Assembly: GCF_002234675.1 (NCBI RefSeq)
Contig: NC_019862.2
Coordinates: 24,920,160 to 24,984,159 of the forward strand
From: Oryzias latipes
Taxonomy: Eukaryota; Chordata; Actinopteri; Beloniformes; Adrianichthyidae
Length of the DNA: 64,000 nt
Direction of reading: 5' to 3'
Positions 52,405 to 64,000 of the stretch are shown piece after piece (position 1 is the first letter of the stretch; each line of letters begins with the position of its first letter). The translations under genes and the position numbers were made by a program. The notes beneath the pieces were generated by a model. It saw nothing but the letters and a program-made list of their open reading frames with translations. It was not told the DNA's origin and did not search any database.

Positions 52405-52960
52405 TGTCTTTAGTTACAATGACAGAGTGCTGGAGTTGCTAAAATTATTGGCCCACCTGTAAAACAGCAAGCAACATTTATCATCAATAGAATTGATCAT
52501 TGTCCAAAGAAAACAGCATTAAACTGCTCCAGAATTTAACTTCACGTGTTCTCATGAAAATTTGGAAGGCTGGATCACATTACACACGAAAAAGTATTTG
52601 ATTTGATTTGATTTTCTATTTCAACAGCATTGAGAAATGTTCCTGTCTTGTGTGACAGGATTCCGTTAACTTTCATAGTGCACTGACAGCCTTCCAAACC
52701 CAAACCTAGGCAGACAGACTGGTGTGGGAACGACCCAAACTAACCAATGACAAATTTTAAATGGCTACCATAGAAACGTATACAATCTGTAGGGGAATAG
52801 AGGAAATAAACACAGACACTTTTCAGGGAACTTTGTCTGTGTTTATGTTTGTGTTTTTTGCTTCATATTATAGACTTTAGGCATATCATAGGTTTTTCAG
52901 TTTTTAAGGCTTCATTCTTCCATCAAAACATTTAGCTATGCATTCACAAATCCATCCATC
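52405..52960. other. kcnmb2 upstream region
   Basis: No further coding exon is recognised upstream of the ATG exon. Human KCNMB2 has noncoding 5' exons, so the real promoter may lie further up, possibly beyond 53 kb. The sequence itself is AT-rich with no striking motif. Confidence 0.4.
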
Positions 52961-52962
52961 CT

Positions 52963-53091
52963 TTAATTCATTCATTCATTCATTCATTCATTCATTCATT
53001 CATTCATTCATTCATTCATTCATTCATTCATTCATTCATTCATTCATTCATTCATTCATTCATTCATTTATTCATTTATTCATTTATTCAT
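52963..53091. repeat. (CATT)n microsatellite
   Basis: About 30 tandem units of CATT/TTCA, with CATTTATT variants at the right end. The apparent Ser-Phe-Ile-His protein frame across it is an artefact. Confidence 0.97.
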
Positions 53092-54529
53092 CCATAATGA
53101 GGTTTAAACGCAAACACCTTGGAAAGTAAAAGCGTGTCTTGCTAAGTATGCACTACTGTGCATACATGTAAATGTTTATTTGTGTGCGCACAATTCAAGT
53201 GGTGCATGCTTTACATGCTGGCATCTTACCTGTGATCTGAAGTACTTCTGATGTAGCTCAGATAAATGTGACGCCATCGGTTTATGGTGGAAAAACATGG
53301 ACTTTAAAATAACTGTAAGCATTTCTGCAGGGGTTTGCTGTAGGGGCTGCATGGAGGCATTGTCACACTCCTGGATGTACCTGTATGAAGACAGGAATGG
53401 AAACCGTCAATCCTAGGGACTACTGAGCACACATCTGTCATTGTGTTACAGCATGACCTTGGCAAAACTGATGAATCCATGTTTAAAAGCACACCATATG
53501 TATTCTACTGAAGCCAAATCAATAAAGCCATGTTTGCTTCTGATCCCATTCTGAGTAAGATCAAATGAAAAATAAACTCTCACCCCAGCTGAAGGAAAGG
53601 TAAGAAAGTCCAGTCTTATTGATATTTCTGTTCATGTAGGCCTACATGTTTTTAACAAACAGCTGCACTAATTATAACACGTGTGTTAGCGGACAAGTGA
53701 ATAGGCTTATGAAGATGTGCATGTTTGTGTGTGAGTGAGCATTTGAGTGTGTGCTAAGATGTGCTACAGTGTTACTGTATGTGAAAGCGAGGGCTAGAAA
53801 CTCCACAGCTCCACCCTGAACCCCCAAGAAACTGTTCATTATACTTTCCCAAATTAAGAGGTGGTTTAAGAATTGTGGAGAAGGAAGGAGCCAAAAGCAA
53901 AAGTCTTGACTTGTGACAGCAATGCCACGACTTTAAGTCGAGTAACCTCAAATATAACATAAAAAAACCTTTAACACAAACAAAACTGTTGAAAATGTGA
54001 AACAAATGAGGAAAAAAAATTAAAGCAGAGAACTCTATATTGAAAAGCTCTAAACCTGTTTATGATCTGAAAAAATGTAACAGGGATCAGACATGAAAGA
54101 GACTAAGAATCGAAAGCTGACAGAAAAATTGAATTATACATAGTCCTTTAATAACTCACATTATAACAAGGACAGACTGTACATTCAAGTAAAAACGAAA
54201 CATTTTAAATTGAAAAAAAAAACAAGAAAAGAATCAGAACAAAAACATAGCGAAAAGCAGCATGTCAACCAGATGGCATTTAAAATTGAAACACATTGTT
54301 ATTGTCATCCCCAATACAACACAGAACTCTCTCCAGAGCCCAAACGCATTTAAACTTTTCAAGGTCACTGATCAACTTTAAAAAAGCAACTTTAACATTT
54401 ACACGACTTTTCAGAAGAGAAAAAAACACTAACCAATAGAGAGAAAACAATTATTTCTCGTTAACCAAATTGCAAGTTTAGCTTGTGCAAAATAAAACTA
54501 AGAAACATGTGTGCATGTTTCCGACGGAC

Positions 54530-55390
54530 AGTTTACTTGAGACCAAAAACAAACAATGGGAAAGAAAACACCTCCCCTAGTCTGCGACACCAATATTCCA
54601 ACACCGCAAACAAACCCCTATGCCTGTAACACTGAATTACCAAGTGTGCGAGAGTTACAGATGCCACACAAAATCCCCCTTGACTAATTGAGTTGGAACA
54701 AAGTGAGCTTTGTATCTGTTTGCAGCTATGGCACCATGTACAATTCTCCATTGGGGATCAGCTGTTTGTTTCTCAATGGGCAACTTGTACAGAGAACGCC
54801 AGTGTCCTTTTAGAGTACGCCCTGTGCCAAAAACCTCAGTCCAATTAGAAGCGTCCATATCCGCCAACGACTGAAAATGTCAAACTTTCACACACGTGGT
54901 GTACAGTGTCTTCTTTGCAATGGTCTCGAATTCCCTGTCACCTGCATGATTAAAGGTAATCAATTTGTTCTCATCCTCTATCCAATTGTCAACATTTGGG
55001 GAGCCATCAAAGATGGAAAAACGTATTGTGAGGAGACAGTCCAGCAGACATTGGAGAGTCAAAGAAAATTTTTCCACTGGACAGGAACCGATTTCATGAC
55101 GTCCTCCACTACTCTAGCCAGGAGCCTAGGTCACAGACAAACACATTGACTCATGGCCTCCAGGGCTGGAAGAGACCCACAGAGCTTTGGCATTTGTCTC
55201 AGAATAATCAGCCACCTTCTTCCAGTAAAGCCCAACAGGACTGACCCCAGTCTGTTTGCTGCCATGTACAAATACAGAAAACTGTCCCCTACTGAATGCA
55301 CTGTCACATGCACAGCTGCACATGCACGTGCACGTTTGCCCCCACCTTGAGCATGCCATAAGTCAAGCCACTTGTATGGTAGACCACCCA
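54530..55390 (-). pseudogene. Decayed L1/Tx1-clade LINE, 3' part
   Basis: On the minus strand 54867-54658 encodes HWRSLYKLPIEKQTADPQWR and IVHGAIAANRYKAHF, typical of the C-terminal region of fish L1/Tx1-like reverse transcriptases. A frameshift then leads into LAHLVIQCYRHRGLFAVLEY further down (54650-54540). Upstream minus-strand sequence to about 55390 is broken by stops. It is not functional. Confidence 0.75.
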
Positions 55391-55750
55391 TAATTTCTTC
55401 ATGGAAGGCGGGTTGTCGGTCGTCACAGTGACGCCTTTGGGGTCAGATGCATAAACACACACATTCCCAAATACATACCACAAGATGCCTGACCTTCATC
55501 CCGTTCTACATCACTTCTTCACCTAGAGAGATTGTGATTTATGCTCGTGGGGCCTGCGGTTTGTGAAAAGCATGTGCTCACAACGTGACTGTAGCAAATG
55601 GACTGACATCTCAGATCTCAGAGCTGATGTCATGGTTCTGGTTTTGGCAGATTACTTAGATGCCATTTGCTTGCTGTGCAGCGTCTCTTTGTTCTCACAG
55701 TGGGTGAAATACAGCTGCTCTGCTTTGTTTTCATCAAAGAGCAGCTTCTA

Positions 55751-55860
55751 AAGCTATGTACACGCCGCGCATTTGACAAACATTCAAGAACGTGGGTTCT
55801 TAAATGCGCGTTGGCCCATCGTGTTTACACTGGACAAGCAGGGAGGGGCTTCTGCTTAAT
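55751..55860. repeat. AGCTATGTAC-type MITE, copy D (end fragment)
   Basis: CTAAAGCTATGTACACGCCG, then ATTCAAGAACGTG and GTTTACACTGGACAAGCAGG. These are the terminal ~100 bases of the family without its interior. Confidence 0.6.
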
Positions 55861-55869
55861 TCCACCATA

Positions 55870-57440
55870 AATTACAAATAAATTCTTTAAAAATCTGACA
55901 ATGTAATTTTCTGGATTTTTCTTTCTCATTTTGTCTATCAAAAGTTGTATCTATGATAAAAATTACAGGCCTCTCTCATCTTTTTAAGTGGGAGAACTGG
56001 CACACCCATGCCTGACTAAATACTTTTTGCCCCACTGTAACTTAAGACAATATTAAAGGAAATACAAGTGTATAGCATGAATCATAATGGCCCAAATCAG
56101 TGTTACACTAATATTACATGCAACAAGTATCTCCGATGTCAAATAAACTGTTCTGCTTCTTTTTCTCTTCTTTTAAAATATGTTATTTTTAAAAAAAGCA
56201 GAGATGTGGTGAGGTTTGTAAGTGATAAGGCAATAAATACTGCTCGTAAATAAAGACCAAACGCCTCTCCTTCTGGACCAAAGTCTTGATGACTTGGGTT
56301 CCATGTCCTCCTTTTAGTTGTAGAGGCTTTTTGAAACTTTTTTTTAAAACTTTGAAACTTAAAGCACTTAACCCGTTGAAAATCTATAGAATACCCCCTT
56401 GTTCAAAGCAGTCTTTTTCCATTCAGTTCTTTCTTTTCTCCAGCTGCTGAATGTTTGTGGAAACTTTCCACTCTCTTTGTTTTCCAGCTCATTTTAGGAT
56501 TGCTTTATTTTGAAATCCATCTAATTTTGCCGATCAAAAACGTTTTTGTGGAAAGACCTAGATATACGGTTGAAATATTTTCAAGATAGAACCTGATTTA
56601 CTGTCAACAGTTTTTGAACAGATTCCTAATCCTCTTCCTGGCCCACTTTGTCACACTAATGCAGTAAGCACTAAGCCAGCTACAATTTTAAACAAAACCC
56701 ATGACCATTTCTGCTCACCCGAATACGTTTTTAAGCAGCTGCAGATCACTGAATGCAAAGAAATGAGAGCCCAGAGTCTGGGTTTTATAAACATGAAAAG
56801 CTCACATGGATGGATTTTTATGAAGTTTCAGAGAATTTTCTCTTTGGTCTCCACTGGCAGATAGAATAAAAATGGGGTCATGTTTTGTTATGAGGAGCTG
56901 CTGTCCTCATCTGCCTACTTTAGAGAATGCAGAACTTCACCTCATTCAGGGTCTAATCTGCTCCACCAGAACATTCCTGCTGTGAAACAAGATCTGGAAA
57001 AAGTAAGTCAAGATGTTTGTGGACTTGTGCTGCAGCAATTTTGGGCAGATGTAAAAAGGATTCTGTTTTTTCCTTTAATTGTTTTTTTTTCTTTTAGCAG
57101 ATGTTTCCACAGGATGTGTGAGAAGAACTTATGATGTTTTCAGGAGAAGTGAACATGTGACTGAAGGAGCTGAGGAAGCAGAAAGATGAAATATCCTCAA
57201 AAGGATGTTCTTTGAGCTCTGCACCACAAACAAAATGTCCTACTCAGGTCCGAAAACATCTTCAGATCATCTTCTGACTATCTTGGATCCATCAAAGTGG
57301 TTCTGACAAACAGCGTTGCAGGACCTGGAAAAAGTTTTTTAATGCAGAAGTTCACTCTGGACGGGACCGTGTGTTTGGAGAACCTAAACATCAGTGCTAA
57401 GGAAGGAGGAACCACAGCACAAACAAACAAAGGAGCAGCA
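55870..57440. other. Intergenic DNA without recognised gene
   Basis: The stretch is AT-rich. The small frames (for example 56880-57134) show no family. At 57235-57300 a phrase similar to the opening of repeat family 1 (CAGATCATCTTCTGACTATC) suggests another decayed copy. Confidence 0.4.
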
Positions 57441-57449
57441 GGGTTTTCT

Positions 57450-57662
57450 AATGCTACGTATACAAGAGGCATGTGATGCCTGGTGTCAGCATCCAGTCAA
57501 CACGGGCCAAACCCGCCCATCCCCAGTAAGCAGTGCCCGACTGGGCATACCAAGCCCAGGCAGCTAGGAGGAGCCAGAAAAGGAAGGCCAGGGTACAAGA
57601 AGGGCCACCACTCCGGTAGCCCAAACACAAATACCCCAGCCTAGGGTGAGAACACGCTCATA
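57450..57662. repeat. MITE end fragment and GC-rich retrotransposon-like block
   Basis: AATGCTACGTATACAAGAGG at 57450 resembles a decayed MITE end. It runs into a G/C-rich stretch (GGCCAAACCCGCCCATCCCC, GGTAGCCCAAACACAAATAC) related in character to 43390-44110. Confidence 0.4.
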
Positions 57663-58459
57663 AACAGCTAAAATGTAGAAGTAATACATAGAAAATGTAA
57701 AAATATTTTAAAAAAGTAAAAATTATAAAAGTATTAATTCAAATGAATGAATGCATAAAAAGTAAAACTTGAATACCAAGCATAAAACAAACATGATAAA
57801 ATACAGAATAAAAGAATAAACAACAACCCACATATAAGTTCTACTTAAAAGCTGAATTGAATAGATGTGTCATTAAATTAATTTTCAAAAACCTCAATGA
57901 ATAAGGCCCTCATGTCCTCAGGCAGTCTGTTTCTCATAAAATGCAAAAATCTGGAAGCGCAGAAGCAAATATTGTTGAGGGATATAGAATCTCCAGTGTT
58001 GCAGTATGTTCTGGATGAGTTAAGACCTTAGAGAGAATTATTCATCAAAACTTGTCATCACAGTTTTGCTGTTTTGGCCATTTTTTACATTTTTAACATA
58101 AATGTCTCTCAAGAGCTCAAATTTGGCTGTCGTCTTTCTTTCCAACCTCCAGCTGCTGCTCCCTGGTGACAGCGGACACTGAGAGGTCCAACTACCCCAT
58201 TTTTTTCCCCCATCTTTCACTTCATAGCACAGTCATAAACTGACTAGCTGTTGAGTGTGCAGCCTGAACATCCTTGCGTCATAGAAAATTACATGGACCT
58301 CGTGTGTAATACATGTACGGCCGAATCCGAATTCTTGCCCGACCTAAAACGGATGAAGGAATGATACACAGATTCATACAATTGACTGAAAGTGAGCACG
58401 CCTGGTTGGGTTAAAGAGTTTGATTGACAAATTCATTAGCCAAGGATGACATTTGTTGA

Positions 58460-58660
58460 ACTGGCACGTTAGAAGAGTTCTCTCACAAATACAGAGAGAT
58501 TCACAAATGAGAGGCGATTCGTAAATACACATTCTGTAATTCGTATGATCTGATCATAATTATGTTTGTGAAACACTCCATGTGGATTTGTGAATTTATA
58601 TTACATGTTTCCATAAATATATGTTTGTGAATCAGAGAGTATGTATTTGTGAAACATTTC
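58460..58660. repeat. Degenerate tandem TTTGTGAA words
   Basis: The word TCACAAAT or its complement ATTTGTGA occurs about eight times within 200 bp at irregular spacing and in both orientations. No known family was recognised. Confidence 0.55.
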
Positions 58661-58692
58661 TTATTATTGAGACTGAATTAACTCTATACGTG

Positions 58693-59094
58693 TCCAACAC
58701 CTGCAGTTGGAAGAGGCTTAATGTGAAATGTCAAAGCAGCTCAATTCTCGCGCATCTTCCTCCTGGCTTTTTTTTTTTATCTATGTTTCGACAAATGAAA
58801 GACTTGGTATCATAGAATTCCAGACGAGCACAATAATACTTTCTCCTCTATGATACATTTTTAAAATGGTTGCCACTTTCGTTAATTAAAAAGGACGCCA
58901 TCCATACGTCACTACCAAATCTGTGTCCCTGATTCAAAGTTCACCGTCATTTGACTTCATTCCACATGTATTGTGTGGCTGTGCGTGAAAGTTTGGAACA
59001 CGGGAAAACATGTGTTTACTGGCGTTTTCATAGACTTTTAATTGAAAGTGGTCGCTTGACCACACAATACCGTGGGCTGTGTGTACATAGCTTT
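58693..59094. repeat. AGCTATGTAC-type MITE, copy F
   Basis: Begins CTGCAGTTGGAAGAGGCTTA and contains AATGTCAAAGCAGC, TCACTACCAAATCTGTGTCC, TTTTCATAGACTTTTAATTG and the terminal end GTGTGTACATAGCTTTAG. It is the best-preserved copy of this end in the window. Confidence 0.7.
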
Positions 59095-59099
59095 AGAGA

Positions 59100-61630
59100 G
59101 CAGGTGTTACCTTATTATATAGCGTTAGGCTTTGTTGTAGCCTAACCCTACAACAGGGTAGGTGAGGCTTTGTTTAGTTTTTCATTGGAGTCTTAGAAAA
59201 CCAAGCCCAAAGACCTCACTCGGGCCGACTGGCAAAACATATGAGAAACACTGCAATAAACAATACTCATGAATAAATTAGATAAACAAAAACAACATTA
59301 AAAATCACAAAAAATGGAACACATAAACTAGAAACCTAAACTCCCATGGGGTACTTTACCACAGAGTGCCACTTGCTTATCGTAGATGGAACCATTACGA
59401 TATTTAGAATAAAACTAACCACCCCCCCAAAAAAGGTGGTGTGACCTGGACACCTTTGGCAATGTTTTGCTGTGATCATAGCAAGAGTTTTGCTGCAGAT
59501 CGGCAGAGACAGCTGCTGCTGATTGTTTGGATCAGACTTGTTGGCTCCTGACAGCGGGGTGCACTAATTGAGTAATCCAGACAGTGGAGAAGTCATTCTA
59601 GTGCAGGTAATTCAATTATCAGCAATGCTGCAGGCTCTGCGGGTTCATTCACTCAGTCAGTGCCGCCACACATTAAGCAAGAAAAAAAGGTCATTTTCTT
59701 CTCTTTTCTGAGACAGGGGTTTATTATCAAAAGTTTTATTCTTCTTTTTCTGTTTATGACTGCAAAAAGACGTGCCTAAAAATAGAAAGAGAACACAAAT
59801 TTTAAGGAAAAATCACTAGAAAGTTGTAACATTGTCTGCCCAAGCAGCAAATCATTTTTACTTGACAAGAAATCTTTTACTAAGTAATAAAAATCTACAC
59901 AAGCATTCAACAAGGGAAAAATAAACTTAAAGAGCAATTGGAATTACTTCAAATTGAATGTTATATAGCCCAATAATTCATTTTTTTGTGCTAGTTTTAA
60001 CCAAATGATTTGTGTTTTTACAGTCTTTATGTAGTTGTAGATACATTTCTTATTTCCAGATTGAATGAGATAAAAATTCTCAACTGTACCGAAAAGCTTG
60101 GAAAGGTGAAACGTAAAGATAAGTTAAAATGACGTAAAGCATGGTAAAATCAAGGTTCTACCGTTTTGCAAGCATCAAATACTTTGCAGTGAACAAGATG
60201 GCACGGCTTCTGTTTGGGTTTAAATGAAATTCAACTTAATAACCAAGTAAACAATAAACACAGAGGTTAAAACCAGCTATTCTGCTTTCTAACTCATTAC
60301 AGAAAAAACATTGTTTTTTTTCTGGAAGAGTTGGAACTTTTTTTTCCATCAGTTTGCAAGCTTGCATCCCAACGCACAAGCTCTGATGGCTCATCTTGAT
60401 GAAGGCAGGATGTAACAATGTGTTTCCTGTCACAGTTGATGTCAGTGACCCACACAGACAACTATCACAGCCGCAACATCCTGGCCAGCATGGAAGTCAA
60501 ACCTCACAAACGCCACGTTTTATTCCAATTGTGTCAACTCGCACTACTTACTTAAATCAGAAACCCTTCAGGTTGCTGGTGTTTATGTCCATACGTCCAT
60601 GTGAAGTCCTCAGTCGTGATGAGTCTTCTGGGATGAGTCCCCCCCCACCACCACCACCACCACCTCCTCCTCCCTCAGCACTAAATTAGGACCAGAGAAG
60701 CACTGGCAGCGCTCAGCATGCCTCCCATTCTCCATACAGAGCAACAGCCAGAGGACTTGCTGCCCCACGCGCCACACACTCCTTAGTAGCAAATGATGAT
60801 GGCTGTGAGTGGTGTTGATGAGGGGGTTCAGCAGAGAAAAAGAAAACAGACTGCCAAATTAAACGAGCTCTAACAACTTTTCGTATTGCACAGAAGCCTT
60901 ACATGAACGGAAGAGAGATAAATCTCAGGTGATTTGGTTTATTTTCTATTGACTCTGAGGGTTAAATCAAACTCTGAACATACTTTTGTCTGATGAAGTC
61001 CAGTGGTGATTCCTGCTTCTCAGCTCTGACCTTGTTCAGTCTAAAGGGAGATATGTGCCCTTCTGCCCCCGAGTGCTCCGTCATCCTCACCAGCCCAACG
61101 CCTGTTTTGTCTATTTTTAGGATCAGAGAAGTTTAAAAAAAGAAAAAACAAATGACTTTTGAATGTTTTTCACAGACCTCCATTGGCAAACAAATGCGTA
61201 GAAGACAAGTTGAGGACATGAAACCAAGTAGCAACATGCACACTTGTCGTATTATTTCTGTGTATGAGCATCACTTTAATAACACCAGCTGCACTATTAA
61301 TTATCCCTGTCGAACAGACCAATCATGTAAGTGAATAAAAGCCCTGAGCTGCTGCAATTCCCCCAGAGCAGCTCAGGTATTTGTAGATTATGTACCAATG
61401 CAGGCGGTGACTGAGCATGAAACTCTGATGCAACATTTAGAGAGCATTCAGAAAACAAGAGCGGGAATTCCTCCACAGCTTAAGTGAAGATACCTATCGA
61501 AGATTCGGGCAACAGGTTTATGATGTGACACAAACAGCATTGGATACTTTAAGAAAAAGATTTCCGTAGTCCAGTTTTTGGTCTACACCAGTAAATAAGT
61601 TAAATGTTTATGAGTGGATGAATCAAACTG
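59100..61630. other. Intergenic DNA without recognised gene
   Basis: Apart from the ACC microsatellite at 60640 nothing coding or repetitive was recognised. Short open frames lack splice context and resemblance to known proteins. Confidence 0.4.
60640..60677. repeat. C-run and (ACC)n microsatellite
   Basis: CCCCCCCC followed by six to seven ACC units and TCC units. The polyproline frame across it is an artefact. Confidence 0.9.
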
Positions 61631-61639
61631 GACCAAGTG

Positions 61640-62020
61640 AGTCTGACGTCACCCATAGAAAACGGCCGACTTCCTGTTCCAACCAAATTAAGTCAAATCC
61701 GTCGTCTTTCTTTCAAACAACATGATTGGTCTGAGTCACTATTTCCCATTCAGGAGTGAGCTTGTTGGAAATCCACACCCCTTCCACTGAAAGAGGACTT
61801 AGGAGAATCTGTCAATCAAACATTTGCATTATAAAAAAAAACATACAAAATCAAGATTGGCAAGAGCATGTTAAAAAAGGTAGCAAGGCAAGAATTGTCA
61901 TTCTGACAAAAAGAACAACTGAGTAATCGCTGTTAATTTCTCAATAGGAGTCTATGGGATTTTTGCTTCTTGGAACCAGCGGGTACTTCCTCCTGTTTGG
62001 AACGTGAGAGAGAGGGAGTC
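61640..62020. repeat. Probable dispersed repeat of unknown class
   Basis: Contains CGGCCGACTTCCTGTTCCAA, GTCTATGGGATTTTTGCTTC and TTGGAACCAGCGGGTACTTC. From recollection these phrases recur in fish genomes in the same order. Ends and class cannot be defined here. Confidence 0.35.
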
Positions 62021-62229
62021 ACAGTTCAAAACTGTTATACCGTCAATGCTGCTGAGGGTAAAAGAAGAATGAAACAGGTGCCAAGTCTGCAAACCATCTG
62101 ATGATGTTATTACAAGCACGGCATGTGCCAAATGTAGATTCATTTGCACAAAGCCCCTCATGTGCTGCTTACATACTGAGCCCACAGATTCCATCTGTTT
62201 TTAAATAAAAGCACAAGTACCAAATGGTG

Positions 62230-62556
62230 GAAGCAGCTGGATTGCTATGTTAGCTGCTCGTAGGACTAGTGCATTGGAAACCAGGGTTCGATTCCGAGGG
62301 GGCGCGATGAGTTTCATCCAGTGTGGATCTTTAGGCAAGACCTTTCATACTAAAACCTGACTGTGTAGCCACAAGGGGGCCCAGGTCTGGATCCCCCTGT
62401 GCCGGTCCCCAGCCCAGATTAAATACAGGGTTGTGTCGGGAAGGGCATCCGGGTAAAACTCTCTGCCAAACCACCTGAATCAGCCAAAGCTGATTTACTG
62501 TGGCGAGTCTGGCAACCCCTGATGAGATATGCCAAAAGGTGAACAACGTTTACGAT
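62230..62556 (+). mobile_element. tRNA-derived SINE, older copy, with 13-bp target duplication
   Basis: B box GGTTCGATTCC at about 62286-62296. Body markers GTCGGGAAGGGCATCCGG and CTGTGGCGAGTCTGGCAACC match the SINE at 63535. The duplication GTACCAAATGGTG is at 62217-62229 and 62557-62569, identical on both sides although the body has many substitutions. Confidence 0.82.
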
Positions 62557-63534
62557 GTACCAAATGGTGCAGTTCCTAAAAGGACCACTACAGACTGGTT
62601 TTGAAGTAGAATCCTTTCATAAAATCCCTTTCATTTCAAAAAGTCAGACTTTACCCCCCCAAAAAAATAAAAAATAAACATTGTAAACAGTGATGTAAAT
62701 ACCACATTCAATACCTATTGCTCTACTTTCTACTTAAGACAACTTTGGGTGTGGGGATTATTTTTAATCAGCTTTTGTGATTTAATAAAGCCTAATTTTT
62801 TAATTCTTAATATTGATTTATTTGTTTATTTTTCCGCCCAATATGTAGAGGCGACTTTTCTATGGAAGACTAAGGAACGGATGTGTACAGTTTCATTATA
62901 AAACTATTTTATAAATATGCTGCAGTCCATTCTGGAGTTTTGCATGAAAGTGAAAAAAAAAATGTTTTTTTGTATTGTGTAAGTTCATAAACTTAATTGA
63001 CAAAGTGCGGGAAAAGGTGACTGCAGAGAAACGGCAGCAAGAAAGTGGCATGAAACTTACAAAAAAGCTGGTCAACAAAAAAATTTACCCCAAGCTCTCC
63101 TCTTCTGCTTAATCCCGAGCGCAGGTGCGTAGGTGCTTATCACATTTTTCACCCCGAATTAACATATCAATAAGGTGAAATAGACAAAACTACCAGATAA
63201 ATTGGAAAATGAACTAAGAAGCTCTCTTTTGCCTCCTACACAATCAAAACATTTTCTAGGATATTGTTAGGTTGGGTAGATTCCAGTCAAATACCCGACC
63301 TCCTTCAAATTTTTTGTTTAATATTCAGAATCCTGTTGATAATGTCAGAGATCCACTGTGTATTTGCCAATGGTAAATGTAAACATGAACCATGTTCAAA
63401 TCCACCTGTTTCCATTTTCAAGTATTACCGGTTCCAAACAGCATCTAACTCCACAACACAATGACTTGTGCGATGTGGGGGATCTGTTCGGTTTGCTTGT
63501 TCTATTTTGCTTTTTTAATGAAGTATTTCTATTT

Positions 63535-63757
63535 TAGGGAGCCGGTTTAGCTCGTGCTGGTTTGCGGCGCCTTCCGTCCGTGAACCCAGGGTTCGACTCC
63601 GGGCTGCTCCCTGTTCCCTTCTCTACTTCTGTGCTGGTCCCAAGCCCGGTTGCTTTGAGAGGGTTGCGTCAGGAAGGGCATCCGGCGTAAAACATTGCCA
63701 AGTTTACCATGCGACTCGTTCGCTGTGGCGACCCCTGATGGGAAAAGCCGAAAGGGA
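63535..63757 (+). mobile_element. tRNA-derived SINE with 18-bp target duplication
   Basis: Starts near TAGGGAGCCGGTTTAGCTCG with A-box-like TAGCTCGTGCTGG and perfect B box GGTTCGACTCC. The body has GTCAGGAAGGGCATCCGGCG and CTGTGGCGACCCCTGATGGG. The duplication AATGAAGTATTTCTATTT is unmutated at 63517-63534 and 63758-63775, so the insertion is young. Confidence 0.9.
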
Positions 63758-63832
63758 AATGAAGTATTTCTATTTGTTTCGGATCCCATGACCTGACTTT
63801 TTTTTATTCGTTCCCACGAAATAAGAATTCTT

Positions 63833-63989
63833 GTGATAAGTCATTCATAAACACGGTGTGAGCAATACTTGGACTTACAGCAGATACCTTCACATTTCTG
63901 TCTGTGTGTATCTAGAAATATAGAAATATGAAAGGATCTACTGAAAATCCAAGTATTGCTAATATCCATGTTTATGAATGACTTATCAC
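63833..63989. mobile_element. Short palindromic MITE (157 bp)
   Basis: The left end GTGATAAGTCATTCATAAAC and the right end GTTTATGAATGACTTATCAC are perfect complements over 20 bases. Complementarity continues in blocks (GCAATACTTGGA and TCCAAGTATTGC). The RNA or single strand would form a long hairpin. Flanks show no clear target duplication. Confidence 0.85.
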
Positions 63990-64000
63990 GTTAATTTTTA

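Noticed and set aside
52938..53129. Ser-Phe-Ile-His repeat protein
   Set aside because: It is a translation of a (CATT)n microsatellite.

Overview
The window looks like a nuclear genome segment from a teleost fish. It holds five protein-coding genes with vertebrate-type introns (GT-AG splice sites) separated by AT-rich, repeat-dense DNA. The proteins are clear orthologues of vertebrate genes. The repeats are typical of fish: tRNA-derived SINEs, L2/Rex-like and L1-like LINE remnants, hAT, piggyBac-like and Tc1/mariner-like relics, and long poly-G runs. From recalled repeat families the closest impression is medaka (Oryzias) or a relative, but that is inference. Nothing bacterial, viral or plasmid-like is seen.

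Layout. (1) 832-5927, plus strand: the C19orf44 (DUF4614) homologue, 10 coding exons, about 586 aa. (2) 6232-11760, minus: akr1a1, NADPH-dependent aldehyde reductase, 8 coding exons, 324 aa, with a likely noncoding first exon near 12439-12550. It converges tail-to-tail on C19orf44, with only about 300 bp between stop codons. (3) 14110-20313, plus: uhmk1 (KIS kinase), 9 coding exons, about 427 aa, divergent from akr1a1, with an ETS/CRE-like promoter motif near 13737 and a long 3' region to about 24.7 kb. (4) 25214-39604, minus: mep1b, meprin beta metalloprotease, 13 coding exons, about 702 aa, converging on uhmk1. A perfect HNF1 consensus lies about 95 bp upstream of its ATG. (5) 47369-52404, minus: kcnmb2, BK-channel beta-2 subunit, 4 coding exons, 233 aa. 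All reading frames were followed through every splice junction and all phases close.

Between the genes: 39.6-47.4 kb carries a 2.39-kb foldback element (40598-42984) whose arms contain a different number of copies of a ~235-bp subrepeat (three left, two right), flanked by a 6-bp direct repeat. A GC-rich repeat follows at 43.4-44.1 kb. The last 11.5 kb (52.4-64 kb) shows no gene, only LINE relics, nested MITE copies, microsatellites and SINEs with intact target-site duplications.

The genes do not form a pathway. They are independent housekeeping or tissue-specific genes. The most notable features are the foldback element, the apparent loss of the EGF-like domain in the meprin beta gene, the HNF1 site in its promoter, the nested MITE family, and the paired inverted MITEs in the neighbouring C19orf44 and akr1a1 introns.
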